Assembly: GCA_002350725.1 (NCBI GenBank)
Contig: DEFJ01000027.1
Coordinates: 1-64,000, forward strand
Reading direction: 5' to 3'
DNA length: 64,000 nt
DNA from: Cyanobacteria bacterium UBA2855
GTDB taxonomy: Bacteria > Cyanobacteriota > Vampirovibrionia > Gastranaerophilales > Gastranaerophilaceae
Shown in pieces: positions 26,379 through 35,538 of this stretch. The position numbers were made by a program, and so were the translations under genes. The stretch's first letter is position 1, and each line of letters opens with the position of its first letter. The notes below the pieces were generated by a model. That model ran no database searches. It saw only the letters and a program-made list of their open reading frames with translations, and was not told the DNA's origin.

Positions 26379-27788
26379 TCAGTTTTGTATCTTTTTCTTT
26401 CTGAAATTCTCGTAAATCATTAATATTGTGCAGATAACAACACAAATAACTGTTGATATCATCCAAAATCCTATAGCACCGTTCCATCCGAATTTATCAA
26501 CCATAAATCCGGTACCTCCAGATGATAATGCAGCACCTACATATCCGAAAACTCCGGTAAAGCCAATAGATGCGGAGGCAACTTTTTTAGAGCTGCTTTC
26601 AACTGCACACAATCCGCCAATTAGCATCTGAGGACCGGCTGTAAATACCCCAATCATTGCTGCATATACATAATCAAGAGTTTCATGAAAAGCTCCACTA
26701 CCTGTATTTGTTGCAAATAAATATAAACTTATAATCAACATGATTAAAAATGCAATATTTACAGGAGTTCTGTTACCCTTGCAGATTTTATCGGATATAA
26801 CGCCTGCCATAATTGCACCGGCAGAGCCTACGAGTGCTAATGTACTTAATTTTGCACTCGCAATTGTTAAAGCATTACCCTTTACTTCAACCAAATATTT
26901 AACAAGCCAATCTTCTGTTCCGAATCTTATAATATACACAAATACATATGCTATTGCTAACATCCAAATGATTGGATTGCATAAAATGTTTTCTTTAAAT
27001 ACTTGAAAATATGAGCGGTTATCACCGTTATCTTCTTCAGCTTTAGCTTCAGGTTCGTTGTTATATTTTTCAATGTCAGGCAATCCCATAGTTTGAGGTT
27101 TATCTCTCAATCTTTCAAATAGCCATAAACCTGTAATTATACAGATAACAGCAGGTACATAAAATGCAGCCTTCCATCCCAATTTATCAATTGCAAATCC
27201 TGATAAAGCTACTGCTGCAAAAACTCCAATTTGGTGAGAAGTTGACCATAACGACCACTTTGTACCTCTTTCCGAGTTAGAGAACCAATATGAAAGACTC
27301 TTTGCAACAGGCGGAAATCCGCAAGATTGAAACCAACCGTTTGCGCCCCAGAAGAATGCCAATAACCACAATAAAACAGTTGCAGACGGCAATCCAAAGA
27401 AACTTATATGCCCGGGTGTTACAAACAATGCGCTTATAACAAAGAATATGTTACAAATTGCAGAAAGAATTAACGCTGTCGGTAAAAATGTCCTCACATT
27501 AGCTTTGTCTGCAATAACACCGTTTACAAATTTACCGATTCCATACGTGACATATAATGTAGAACCCAATAAACCAAGTTCGGTATTTGAAAAATGTAAT
27601 GCTTTGCCCATTGCCGGTAATGCCACCGCAATGTTTTTACGACAAAGATGGAATACCACGTATGCAATGAAACTTGCATAAAAAATTCTTAATCTGAAAT
27701 GAGCATAAGTTTTTTTTACTACAGCTTCATCCTTTATTGGTTCTGCAAACGGCGGCTCTTTAAAAAATTCTATAAATTTATTTGACAT
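26379..27788 (-). CDS. MFS transporter, organophosphate:phosphate antiporter type
   Basis: A 469-residue membrane protein with about twelve hydrophobic segments in two halves. FHLCRKNIAVALPAMGKAL, GKFVNGVIADKANVR, the central GANGWFQSCGFPPVAKSLSYWFSNSERG and the symmetric GTEDWLVKYLVEVKG region are the pattern of the OPA family (GlpT/UhpT), which exchanges glycerol 3-phosphate or hexose phosphates for inorganic phosphate. The substrate cannot be fixed from sequence alone. It follows the exonuclease gene by 11 bases on the same strand and is probably cotranscribed with it. Confidence 0.88.
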   Translation of the reverse strand: MSNKFIEFFKEPPFAEPIKDEAVVKKTYAHFRLRIFYASFIAYVVFHLCRKNIAVALPAMGKALHFSNTELGLLGSTLYVTYGIGKFVNGVIADKANVRTFLPTALILSAICNIFFVISALFVTPGHISFFGLPSATVLLWLLAFFWGANGWFQSCGFPPVAKSLSYWFSNSERGTKWSLWSTSHQIGVFAAVALSGFAIDKLGWKAAFYVPAVICIITGLWLFERLRDKPQTMGLPDIEKYNNEPEAKAEEDNGDNRSYFQVFKENILCNPIIWMLAIAYVFVYIIRFGTEDWLVKYLVEVKGNALTIASAKLSTLALVGSAGAIMAGVISDKICKGNRTPVNIAFLIMLIISLYLFATNTGSGAFHETLDYVYAAMIGVFTAGPQMLIGGLCAVESSSKKVASASIGFTGVFGYVGAALSSGGTGFMVDKFGWNGAIGFWMISTVICVVICTILMIYENFRKKKIQN

Positions 27789-27799
27789 AATATTTTTCT

Positions 27800-28717
27800 C
27801 TACTTCCCTGCTTTAATTATTTGTATATTTCTTGTTTCGGTAATTTCTTGACGGGCATCTTTAATAATTTCTCTTTTATCCTCGTCTAATCTGCCTCCTC
27901 CAACAAGTCTGTCTACAAAGCCTGTGTTAATCTTAACAGCTTTTTCAAAAGCTCCTACTTCTTCTAAAACATCTTTTATTTGGTTAAAATCATAGCCAAA
28001 GGTTTGTTTTGTGTTGTATACAAGAGTTTCTCCGCTTTGTGATACTATCGGATTTCCGCCTTGTTCAAAGTATAGCTTAAATACTGATTTTAAATCCTGT
28101 AACTCTGATTGCAGAGTCGTTACTGTTTGTTGTATTCTAAGATATCTTTCAAATAAGTATTCTATATTATCAAGTTGTTTTGATTCCCAATCATATTTTT
28201 GTAAATATAATTTTTTTAATTTAGGATATGCAAGTGCCAAACCCATTGTATCTGCCATTGCTCTGTGGTGATTGTTCAATTCTACCTGAAATTTTTCGGT
28301 TAGAGCTTCTAATCCGTGAGATTCTAAATCAGGATAAATTTCTTTAAACATCTGTTGAGAATCAATTCTTGGGTTATTGATTTCTTTACCGAATACACGT
28401 TTGCTTGCCTCATTAAGAAATGAATAATCGAAAATTGCATTATGAGCAACAATAGGGTAATCTTGAATAAAATCTATAATTTTGGGCATTGCCTCGGCTT
28501 CTGTAGGTGCATCCTTGACCATTTCAGGAGTTATACCGTGTATTGCAATACTTGATTTTCTAATATGCTGTTCAGGATTTATAAGAGTCTGAAATTCGTC
28601 TTTAATTTTGCCGTTTTCAATTCTAACAGCCGCAAATTCAACCATCCTCTCCTTAGTATAATCCAATCCCGTAGTTTCTGTATCGAGAACAATTTCTATT
28701 ATTTTTTTTCGTGCCAT
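27800..28717 (-). CDS. DnaQ-like 3'-5' exonuclease
   Basis: A 305-residue protein whose first 175 residues form a DEDDh exonuclease domain: Exo I VLDTETTGL, Exo II AHNAIFDYSFL, Exo III HRAMADTMGLALAY. This is the fold of DNA polymerase III epsilon and of PolC proofreading domains. The remaining 130 residues are helical and charged and not assigned, so it may be a standalone repair exonuclease or the epsilon subunit. GGATAGAG precedes the ATG. It is divergent from trxA. Confidence 0.85.
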   Translation of the reverse strand: MARKKIIEIVLDTETTGLDYTKERMVEFAAVRIENGKIKDEFQTLINPEQHIRKSSIAIHGITPEMVKDAPTEAEAMPKIIDFIQDYPIVAHNAIFDYSFLNEASKRVFGKEINNPRIDSQQMFKEIYPDLESHGLEALTEKFQVELNNHHRAMADTMGLALAYPKLKKLYLQKYDWESKQLDNIEYLFERYLRIQQTVTTLQSELQDLKSVFKLYFEQGGNPIVSQSGETLVYNTKQTFGYDFNQIKDVLEEVGAFEKAVKINTGFVDRLVGGGRLDEDKREIIKDARQEITETRNIQIIKAGK

Positions 28718-28768
28718 ATCTCTATCCTATCGTGTGCTAATTAGATAATAGCACAAAAATATTTATCA

Positions 28769-28777
28769 TGTTATAAT
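28769..28777 (+). promoter_or_regulatory. Extended -10 promoter of trxA
   Basis: TG-T-TATAAT with a weak -35; predicted start near 28784, then AAAGGAG before the trxA ATG. Confidence 0.65.
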
Positions 28778-28809
28778 TTGTACTGTAAATTTAACAAAGG
28801 AGTATAAAT

Positions 28810-29133
28810 ATGTCTAATGCTATGGATATTAATGATGCAATGTTTGAGGGTGAAGTTCTAAATTCTAATATTCCTGTAGTTGTTGATTTTTGGGCTTCTT
28901 GGTGTGGCCCTTGCAGAAAATTAAGTCCTATTTTGGATGATGTATCTTCGGAATTTGGAGATAAGGTAAAGTTTGTGAAATTAAATGCGGATGAAAATAT
29001 TAAAACAGCTAAAGATTATGCCATAAGCGGGTTGCCTACTCTTATGGTTTTCAAAGATGGGCAAGCTGTTGAAAGGCTTGTTGGACTTATGCCAAAATCT
29101 GCAATTATTTCAAATATTGAAAAATATTTATAA
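28810..29133 (+). CDS. trxA: Thioredoxin
   Basis: A small disulfide reductase of 107 residues. The active site WASWCGPCRK has Cys32 and Cys35, and the cis-proline loop is GLPTLMVF. AAAGGAG precedes the ATG and an extended -10 promoter lies 33 bases upstream, so it is probably monocistronic. The 166 bases that follow to 29299 show no gene or clear terminator. Confidence 0.96.
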   Translation: MSNAMDINDAMFEGEVLNSNIPVVVDFWASWCGPCRKLSPILDDVSSEFGDKVKFVKLNADENIKTAKDYAISGLPTLMVFKDGQAVERLVGLMPKSAIISNIEKYL

Positions 29134-29299
29134 TATCTATTAATATATGGTTAATTCGGGTGCTGAGGTTGAATGTGGCTTTGGCACTTTTAATTTATGT
29201 AACAATAATCTTATTCACAGAGATTTCAATTAAAGTTTTTTCTAATAAATCCGTTATATATCTTATAAAATAGCGCAATTTTATAAAGGAATATCGGAT

Positions 29300-32200
29300 A
29301 TGCTTAATAATAAAGGTAAATTAGTTTCTACTACAGCAAAATCAAGCTCGAAAAATCTAAGGAATGATTTACATCGTACAAGATTTTGTATACCAAAAGA
29401 AAACTACGTAAAAGAAGCAGTCGAAAAAGCTGTAGAAATTTTAAAAACTAAAGAGGAATACAAGCATCTTGACGATGATCTTTTGATGGATATTGCGGCA
29501 GCGCAAATTTGTAAATATAATGCAGTATCAACTCAAGGTAAAATGAAAGGTTTTACGTTAAACGATAACGTAGCTGATGGTATATGGAGTAATTTTACCT
29601 ACGAAGAAATTATTCAAATGTATGAAGCCGGTGAAGATGTGCCTAAGGAAGTTGCAGACTGGGCTTATAAAATGGCTAATTATGACCAACTGTCTTATGA
29701 AGTTGATGATAATGCTACAGATAATCAAAACGATATAAATGCTCTTGAAAACAACTCTGATACAAGATTTTCCGATCAAAAAAATAATTTAATTAAGGCG
29801 GCTTCTTTATTAGAAAAGCAGGATGACAAAATTGAAGAAGATAATAAAGAGCTTGAAGCTAAAAGTAAAGCAATTTCTAATAAGCAACAGGAAATGGCTA
29901 ACAGAGAAAAATCAGGTAATGAAAAAATAGAAATATATTCCAGAGAATTTAATGAAATCGAAAGAAAAATTAGCAGCGGAGAAAATCTTTCCGACGATGA
30001 AATTGCGCGTTATAAAGCTCTTGGCTCAATGCTAAACAGCGAACATAAGGAGATTGTTATTCAATCTCAAAATGTTGAGGCTGATATTGCTAATTTGTTT
30101 GAGGATATGCAAAAATCTACTAAAACAGCTGCCGTAAGTAGTCAGTTGGCAAATGAGGTACAATTATTATCCGAAAGCGTTGCCCCTCAAGAAAAAAATG
30201 CTAAAGCTGCCATAAAGTTAAAGAGGGTTGTAGAGATAGATTCTTCTATGAATAATTTCCGCTCGGCTGTATCTGATGGTAAATTGTTCAATTTATCAAT
30301 GGATATGTCGGTAAATAATTCATTCCTTATAGATAAGAGTAATTATGAAGTTAACAAAGCGGAAGATTCAATGCAAATAGCCGAAAAACAACTCGATACC
30401 GTATCTGCATATGATAAAGTAAATCCGCAAGAGTCCGTTTCTTCTGAGGTTTCTAATGAGGATGAAAATAAGAACACGGAAGAAAATAATACTATTGCAG
30501 AAAATAATGAAATCAAACAAGAAAATGATTTATCGGATAAACAAATTTCAGAAACTGATGCAGATAATGACAATACTAATATTAATCAGCAAGAAGCAAA
30601 CACAGCAGATGTTGCGCTTACCGGAGCAGCAGCCGATATGGAAGAAGAACCGGAAGAAATAACAGATGTTTCTGTTGTTGATGAATTTGTAGAAAATGAA
30701 CCCGAATCTGATGAGTTAATTACAATAGAAAATGAAGATGTACCTTCTGATGAATTTGAAAAAGATAATCTTGATAAAGATGATTTGGAAGATAAATCTC
30801 CAATTGAAAATAATATAATTTCTTCTGATGAATCCGAAGATAATATTGAGCCGGAAGAAAATATAAATATTCAAAAACGAAATAGCTCAAGAATTGCTGA
30901 AGATAATCCTCAGCCGACTATTGATATGAATTTAGCGGATGAAGACAAAGCTGAAGCTAAAGATAAAAACTTGCCTGCATCCGAACAAATAACCGATGAT
31001 ACTCAAAATCCGCAAAATGTAATTTTTGATGAGGCAATGTCCGATGCCGATACTTCAATTGGTAATCTTTCGGCAGTAACAGATGTTTTAGGTGATGCGC
31101 ATATTAACAATTTAGCCGATATGCCGCTATCAGGAAAATCTGCGATGACGAGTATAAGTCAATCAGAAAATATCTCAACACCTTCCGGAGCAGTAAGAAC
31201 AACTAAAACATCACCGAAACCGCAAACTCAAGCTTCAAAAATGGAAGATGCCGGTGATATTGTTTCTCCTCCAATAAAAGATAAGGTAGAAGACGCTCCT
31301 ATAACTAAAGCAGAAGGTAAAACAGCCGAAACGCAAGAAATTATCGCAAATGCTACTATTGCGGATGCAATAAATAAAGAAAGAAAAGCCGGAGAAGAAC
31401 AATCCGAAAATAATAAAAATGTTATTGAAAACACTTATAATTTGAGAGGCAGCGCTCGCAAAATTAATGATTTCAAAGATGATGATCATGTTGAAAACAG
31501 AAAGCTCTCCGATATTGATAAATCTTCTGAAATTGTTAAATCAGACATAGAAGATAATGCTGCTAAACAAACTTCTGCTCCTATTGAAAAAGACAGTACG
31601 CTTAATCAAATTCATGAAAGAAAGCTTGCTAAATTAGAAACAGATAATAAAGATGCAAAGGTTCTTGATGACAAGGTTGAATATAGCGGTGAACAAATTA
31701 ATAAACTTGGCAATAACAGCGATGAAGAAAATGCCAAAGTTTTAAGTCAGGCATCTGCGGATAGGGATATCGCTGATGAAAAGCGTGCCGCAAGCAGGGT
31801 TAATAGCGATAATGAACAAAAATTATCAGATAAGCTTGATGAAATAAATGAAATATATGCCACCACAAAATCCGTAGGTCGTGAAGTAAAACAAAATACA
31901 TTGACAGGTTCTGTCGGTAATGTATTGTTTGAAGCAGGTCTTGATGGTGAAAAAGCAAGTGCTAATTCTAATGAAGAAATAAAACTTGCCGAAGAAAATC
32001 TTTCAGATGTATCTCAAGATATTAATAATGTTAGACGCAGTATTGATGAATTGGATGATAGGAGTTCATTTGTCGGTGATAACGTTGAAAGAAAACAAAA
32101 TGCCGGCAAAGGAAGCAATCATATTGCTGAAAATTCATATATTGCGGCAAAAGCAACTACAACTCCTGAAACTGGTATTGATGTTGAAAATCCTGAATTT

Positions 32201-32716
32201 GCCACTGATATAGGTGTAATTGATGATGCCGGAGCAATTCCGACAGTTGCGGACGAAACTATTGATGTTCAGCAGGTTGTTTCTCCTGAAATTTCGATAA
32301 GTGATAATGATATTAATCTTGTAGATGTTCCAAACAGTGTTGAAGAAAAAGACGAAATGCCTGCCGCTCAAGAGGATATTAAGGCCAGTATTGATGATGC
32401 AACTACAGAAGCTTACACAAATCCTCTAATTAGAGATAATCGTGATGCTATATATGATGAAGCAGATGCGGCAATTCGTGAAGAAATGAAAGTGGTAGCT
32501 TCCGTTGATGCCGCTAAAACAAGCTCTAAAGCTGTTGTAAAAGATGATGTTGCCGAGATTATGCAATCTGCATTGAGTAGTGTTGGCGTTCGTGCTCAGA
32601 GAAAAGATTCCGACAACGATAAAAAACATAAACTCTTTACTCAATTTGAAAATCAAAAACGTAATGAGGCAAGAAAAACTGTTCAAAAGGTTAACAAAGC
32701 AAGAGATGCAAGATAA
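29300..32716 (+). CDS. Giant acidic low-complexity protein with a coiled-coil region
   Basis: A 1138-residue protein of unknown function. Residues 1-140 look folded (FCIPKENYVKEAVEKAVEIL, FTYEEIIQMYEAGEDVPKEVADWAYKM). Residues about 155-310 are predicted coiled coil by heptad-like Leu/Ile/Lys/Glu runs (LEKQDDKIEEDNKELEAK, ISSGENLSDDEIARYKAL). The rest, about 800 residues, is dominated by Asp, Glu, Asn, Ser and Lys with few aromatics and almost no cysteine, so it is probably disordered. The last 40 residues are basic (AQRKDSDNDKKHKLFTQFE...ARKTVQKVNKARDAR). There is no signal peptide. AAAGGA precedes the ATG. The stop lies three bases from that of convergent radA. Confidence 0.7.
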   Translation: MLNNKGKLVSTTAKSSSKNLRNDLHRTRFCIPKENYVKEAVEKAVEILKTKEEYKHLDDDLLMDIAAAQICKYNAVSTQGKMKGFTLNDNVADGIWSNFTYEEIIQMYEAGEDVPKEVADWAYKMANYDQLSYEVDDNATDNQNDINALENNSDTRFSDQKNNLIKAASLLEKQDDKIEEDNKELEAKSKAISNKQQEMANREKSGNEKIEIYSREFNEIERKISSGENLSDDEIARYKALGSMLNSEHKEIVIQSQNVEADIANLFEDMQKSTKTAAVSSQLANEVQLLSESVAPQEKNAKAAIKLKRVVEIDSSMNNFRSAVSDGKLFNLSMDMSVNNSFLIDKSNYEVNKAEDSMQIAEKQLDTVSAYDKVNPQESVSSEVSNEDENKNTEENNTIAENNEIKQENDLSDKQISETDADNDNTNINQQEANTADVALTGAAADMEEEPEEITDVSVVDEFVENEPESDELITIENEDVPSDEFEKDNLDKDDLEDKSPIENNIISSDESEDNIEPEENINIQKRNSSRIAEDNPQPTIDMNLADEDKAEAKDKNLPASEQITDDTQNPQNVIFDEAMSDADTSIGNLSAVTDVLGDAHINNLADMPLSGKSAMTSISQSENISTPSGAVRTTKTSPKPQTQASKMEDAGDIVSPPIKDKVEDAPITKAEGKTAETQEIIANATIADAINKERKAGEEQSENNKNVIENTYNLRGSARKINDFKDDDHVENRKLSDIDKSSEIVKSDIEDNAAKQTSAPIEKDSTLNQIHERKLAKLETDNKDAKVLDDKVEYSGEQINKLGNNSDEENAKVLSQASADRDIADEKRAASRVNSDNEQKLSDKLDEINEIYATTKSVGREVKQNTLTGSVGNVLFEAGLDGEKASANSNEEIKLAEENLSDVSQDINNVRRSIDELDDRSSFVGDNVERKQNAGKGSNHIAENSYIAAKATTTPETGIDVENPEFATDIGVIDDAGAIPTVADETIDVQQVVSPEISISDNDINLVDVPNSVEEKDEMPAAQEDIKASIDDATTEAYTNPLIRDNRDAIYDEADAAIREEMKVVASVDAAKTSSKAVVKDDVAEIMQSALSSVGVRAQRKDSDNDKKHKLFTQFENQKRNEARKTVQKVNKARDAR

Positions 32717-32719
32717 TAA

Positions 32720-34096
32720 TTATCCTGCTGAAACACAGGAAATTATTGCATCTGTAAGTCGTTTGACTTTTACAATGCTAAGATTTTTCTCCAAACCTTT
32801 TGGAATGTTGTTTGCTTCCGGTATTATTGCTTTTTTAAATCCTGCCACTTCTGCTTCTTTAAGCCGTTTTTCGATATTGTTTACAGGATGAATTTCCCCT
32901 GATAATCCGATTTCTCCTATTATTACTGTTTGCGGGTCAACAACAACGTCTCTTGCGCATGTGGCAACAGCCAATGCAATTCCTAAATCTGCGCTTGGTT
33001 CATCCACTTCTATACCGCCCATAACATTTACGTAAACATCTTGCTTTGAAAAATCAAGCCCTACACGTTTTTCAAGTACAGCAAGTATTTGGTGCAATCG
33101 GCTTAAGTCAACTCCGTTTGTAACTCTTCTTGGAGCTGAATATGATGTGGTTCCGACAAGTGCCTGTATTTCAACCATTAACGGACGAGTCCCCTCATTT
33201 GTAACTATTATTGCACTTCCCGGTGCCGCGACTCGAGAACGTTCATTCAAAAATAACTCATTTGGATTTGTAATTTCATGTAAGCCGTCTGATTGCATTT
33301 CAAAAATCCCAACTTCTGAAGTGTTTCCAAATCTGTTTTTCATTGCTCTAAGCATTCTGTAGGATTTGTATTTGTCGCCTTCAAAATATATTACGGTATC
33401 GACCATGTGTTCTAAAACTTTAGGCCCTGCAATGTTCCCGTCTTTTGTTACGTGTCCGATTACTATTGTTGTTATATTTTTACTTTTTGCTATGTGCATC
33501 AATAAATTTGTACATTCCCTAATCTGTGAAACGCTTCCTGCCGTGCTTTGTACATTGTTTGAGTATATGGCTTGAATACTGTCTATGATAACAAAGTCAG
33601 GTGCAATTTCTTCAATTTGTGCTTTTATATTTTCCATATTGGTTTGCGGATAAATATATAGGTTATCGGAATTTATGTTTAATCTTTCGGCACGAAGTTT
33701 TAATTGACTTGAGCTTTCTTCTGCTGATACATATAAAACTTTTTTTTCTTCTTTACATAACTGCCCGCATGTTTGTAATGTAATTGTAGATTTCCCTATT
33801 CCGGGGTCGCCGGCAAGTAAAATTAATGAACCTTGTACAAATCCTCCACCCAAAACCCTGTCCATTTCGGATATGTTTGTTTTAACGCGAACTTCTTCTC
33901 CTATATGGATGTCTTTTAAAAGTTCAGGTTTTTCAGTATTAATAAATTCGTTAGCCGCAGCGTTAGGTGCTTTAGCATCAACTTGAACTTCTTCTGTTAA
34001 TGACCCCCAGCTACCGCATTCCGGACATTTTCCTAAATATCCGGCACTTTCGTAACCACATTCGCTACATATCCATTTTGATTTTACTTTTGCCAT
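32720..34096 (-). CDS. radA: DNA repair protein RadA
   Basis: RecA-like branch-migration helicase in recombinational repair. The 458 residues show the N-terminal zinc finger CSECGYESAGYLGKCPECG, Walker A GDPGIGKST, the RadA-specific KNRFG motif, and the C-terminal Lon-like domain (YVNVMGGIEVDEPSADLGIALA). No ribosome binding site is visible; TATAAT lies six bases before the ATG, predicting a leaderless transcript. Confidence 0.96.
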   Translation of the reverse strand: MAKVKSKWICSECGYESAGYLGKCPECGSWGSLTEEVQVDAKAPNAAANEFINTEKPELLKDIHIGEEVRVKTNISEMDRVLGGGFVQGSLILLAGDPGIGKSTITLQTCGQLCKEEKKVLYVSAEESSSQLKLRAERLNINSDNLYIYPQTNMENIKAQIEEIAPDFVIIDSIQAIYSNNVQSTAGSVSQIRECTNLLMHIAKSKNITTIVIGHVTKDGNIAGPKVLEHMVDTVIYFEGDKYKSYRMLRAMKNRFGNTSEVGIFEMQSDGLHEITNPNELFLNERSRVAAPGSAIIVTNEGTRPLMVEIQALVGTTSYSAPRRVTNGVDLSRLHQILAVLEKRVGLDFSKQDVYVNVMGGIEVDEPSADLGIALAVATCARDVVVDPQTVIIGEIGLSGEIHPVNNIEKRLKEAEVAGFKKAIIPEANNIPKGLEKNLSIVKVKRLTDAIISCVSAG

Positions 34097-34102
34097 ATTC
34101 GG

Positions 34103-34108
34103 ATTATA
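34103..34108 (-). promoter_or_regulatory. -10 element of a predicted leaderless radA transcript
   Basis: Minus-strand TATAAT-CCGAAT-ATG. A nearby TGTAA pair at 34130-34143 has a nine-base period and so does not fit the HLR1 rule. Confidence 0.6.
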
Positions 34109-34165
34109 TTATAAAACTTTGTTAAGAAATGTAAATATTGTAAGTATATCAGGCAAATATTTATC

Positions 34166-34198
34166 TTGAGGGTTATTAAATAACTAAGAAACCCTCAA
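34166..34198. terminator. Weak hairpin in the radA-prsA spacer
   Basis: TTGAGGGTT/AACCCTCAA arms around a 15-base loop, without a T-tract. It could be an operator-like dyad or an RNA structure. Confidence 0.3.
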
Positions 34199-34287
34199 AT
34201 TTAATTACCCCTTATTTACTTACATTTGTTATTAAAACACATATATAACCATAACAATACTATAACATAACCAAAATAACCAACCTT

Positions 34288-34314
34288 GACCTCTTGATAT
34301 AGAGGTCTTTTTTT
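34288..34314 (+). terminator. Plus-strand terminator with no assigned gene
   Basis: GACCTCT-TGATAT-AGAGGTC followed by seven Ts ends a plus-strand transcript, yet no plus-strand gene precedes it: the 34097-34287 stretch has no ORF with a start signal, and the nearest plus-strand gene ends at 32716, before radA. It may mark a small RNA or stop antisense transcription. Confidence 0.65.
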
Positions 34315-34330
34315 GTTTAAATTGCAAAAT

Positions 34331-34361
34331 AAAAGCCCTGAAGATTTTCTTCAAGGCTTTT
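34331..34361. terminator. Terminator of the mfd-foldase transcript
   Basis: AAAAGCCCTGAAGA-TTT-TCTTCAAGGCTTTT, 14 base pairs with one mismatch and A/T flanks on both sides, 22 bases past the foldase stop on the minus strand. Confidence 0.8.
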
Positions 34362-34383
34362 ATGTCTTTTAATTTCATTGTTT

Positions 34384-35520
34384 TTATTTATTTTGATTAG
34401 CTTTTTCCATAGCTCTTTTAGCCATTTCTCCGCTTTCTTGAATATTCTTCTGAACAGCTTTTTGAATTTCTTCAGGATCGTATTCCTTGTTTACATATTC
34501 AATTTTAGCTTGTTTTTTCAATGATTCAACAAGTTTATCAATTTGTTCAAGTTGTTTTTGGTTACTTATGTATTCTTTAAGATCATTTTTAACCTTTTCA
34601 AAAGGTTCTTGTCCTGCGGCACGTCTGTCTGTAACGATTATAATATGATACCCGTACATTGTCTTTACAGGTCCTACAACAGAGTTAGGTCTTGCCCCGA
34701 ATGCAGCATTTGCAAATTCAGGAACCATATCTCTTTTTGCAAAAAAGCCTAAATCTCCGCCGTTTGCAGCAGACATGGTGTCTTCGGAATTTTCTTTAGC
34801 AAGTTTAGCAAATTGAGATGGGTCTGCTTTTAATTTAGAATAAAGTTCATTTGCTTTCGCTTCCTTTACTTTAATTTCCTCATTTATTTTTGCACCGATT
34901 TCTTCATCAGAAATTTTTGAATTCTTCTGTTTTAATCCTGTAGCTATTTCTTCAGGACTAACTTTTACCAAAATATGTGATGCTCTGACTTGTTCAGGAT
35001 ATTTAAATTTAGAAATGTTTTGGTTGTAGTAAGTTTTTGCTTCAGAATCTGAAACTTCTCCGCTGCTTAAGGTTTTTGCAAGTTTTTTGATTTTTACTTG
35101 TTCTTTTAAGTCTTTTTTGAAATCTCCGGTACTAACGTTATTTTGTTTAAGAATTTTATCAAGTTGTTCTTTTGAGCCAACTTTTGTAACGATAGATTTT
35201 ATAGCTTCATCCATATCTTCTTTTGTTACTTTAATTCCTCTTTTTTCAATTTCTTCATTTAAAAGAGCTTTAACAATTAAGTCATTCACTATACGATTTT
35301 TAACCAAATTTGCAACAAATGTGTTGCTGGGATCTTTAATATTTACGTGAAGAGGGCTATTTAGAGTATGTTCAGCTTCTTTATCAAAAATTTCTTCATA
35401 TTGCCCTTGAGTAATATTTGTATTATTAACCTTAATAATTGTTTGGGATGATTTTATCCCGCAACCTGTAAATAACATAGCAGAAACTGCCAATGTAATA
35501 AGTAATTTTTGTCCCTTCAT
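34384..35520 (-). CDS. PrsA/SurA-like peptidyl-prolyl isomerase lipoprotein
   Basis: A 378-residue envelope foldase. The N-terminus is a lipoprotein signal (LLITLAVSAMLFTGC, lipobox Cys). A SurA-N-like helical region is followed by a parvulin (PpiC) rotamase domain (RASHILVKVSPEE...NGGDLGFFAKRDMVPEFANAAF...MYGYHIIIV) at about residues 175-300, and a Lys/Glu-rich helical tail. It probably helps fold exported or outer-membrane proteins. ATG 35520 with GAGAG upstream is preferred to the TTG one codon earlier. It lies 18 bases after mfd, in one transcript. Confidence 0.88.
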   Translation of the reverse strand: MKGQKLLITLAVSAMLFTGCGIKSSQTIIKVNNTNITQGQYEEIFDKEAEHTLNSPLHVNIKDPSNTFVANLVKNRIVNDLIVKALLNEEIEKRGIKVTKEDMDEAIKSIVTKVGSKEQLDKILKQNNVSTGDFKKDLKEQVKIKKLAKTLSSGEVSDSEAKTYYNQNISKFKYPEQVRASHILVKVSPEEIATGLKQKNSKISDEEIGAKINEEIKVKEAKANELYSKLKADPSQFAKLAKENSEDTMSAANGGDLGFFAKRDMVPEFANAAFGARPNSVVGPVKTMYGYHIIIVTDRRAAGQEPFEKVKNDLKEYISNQKQLEQIDKLVESLKKQAKIEYVNKEYDPEEIQKAVQKNIQESGEMAKRAMEKANQNK

Positions 35521-35538
35521 CAAATTTCTCTCTTTCTT

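Noticed and set aside
34128..34143. Fourth HLR1-type site upstream of radA
   Set aside because: The two TGTAA half-sites have a nine-base period rather than ten, so they do not fit the direct-repeat rule.
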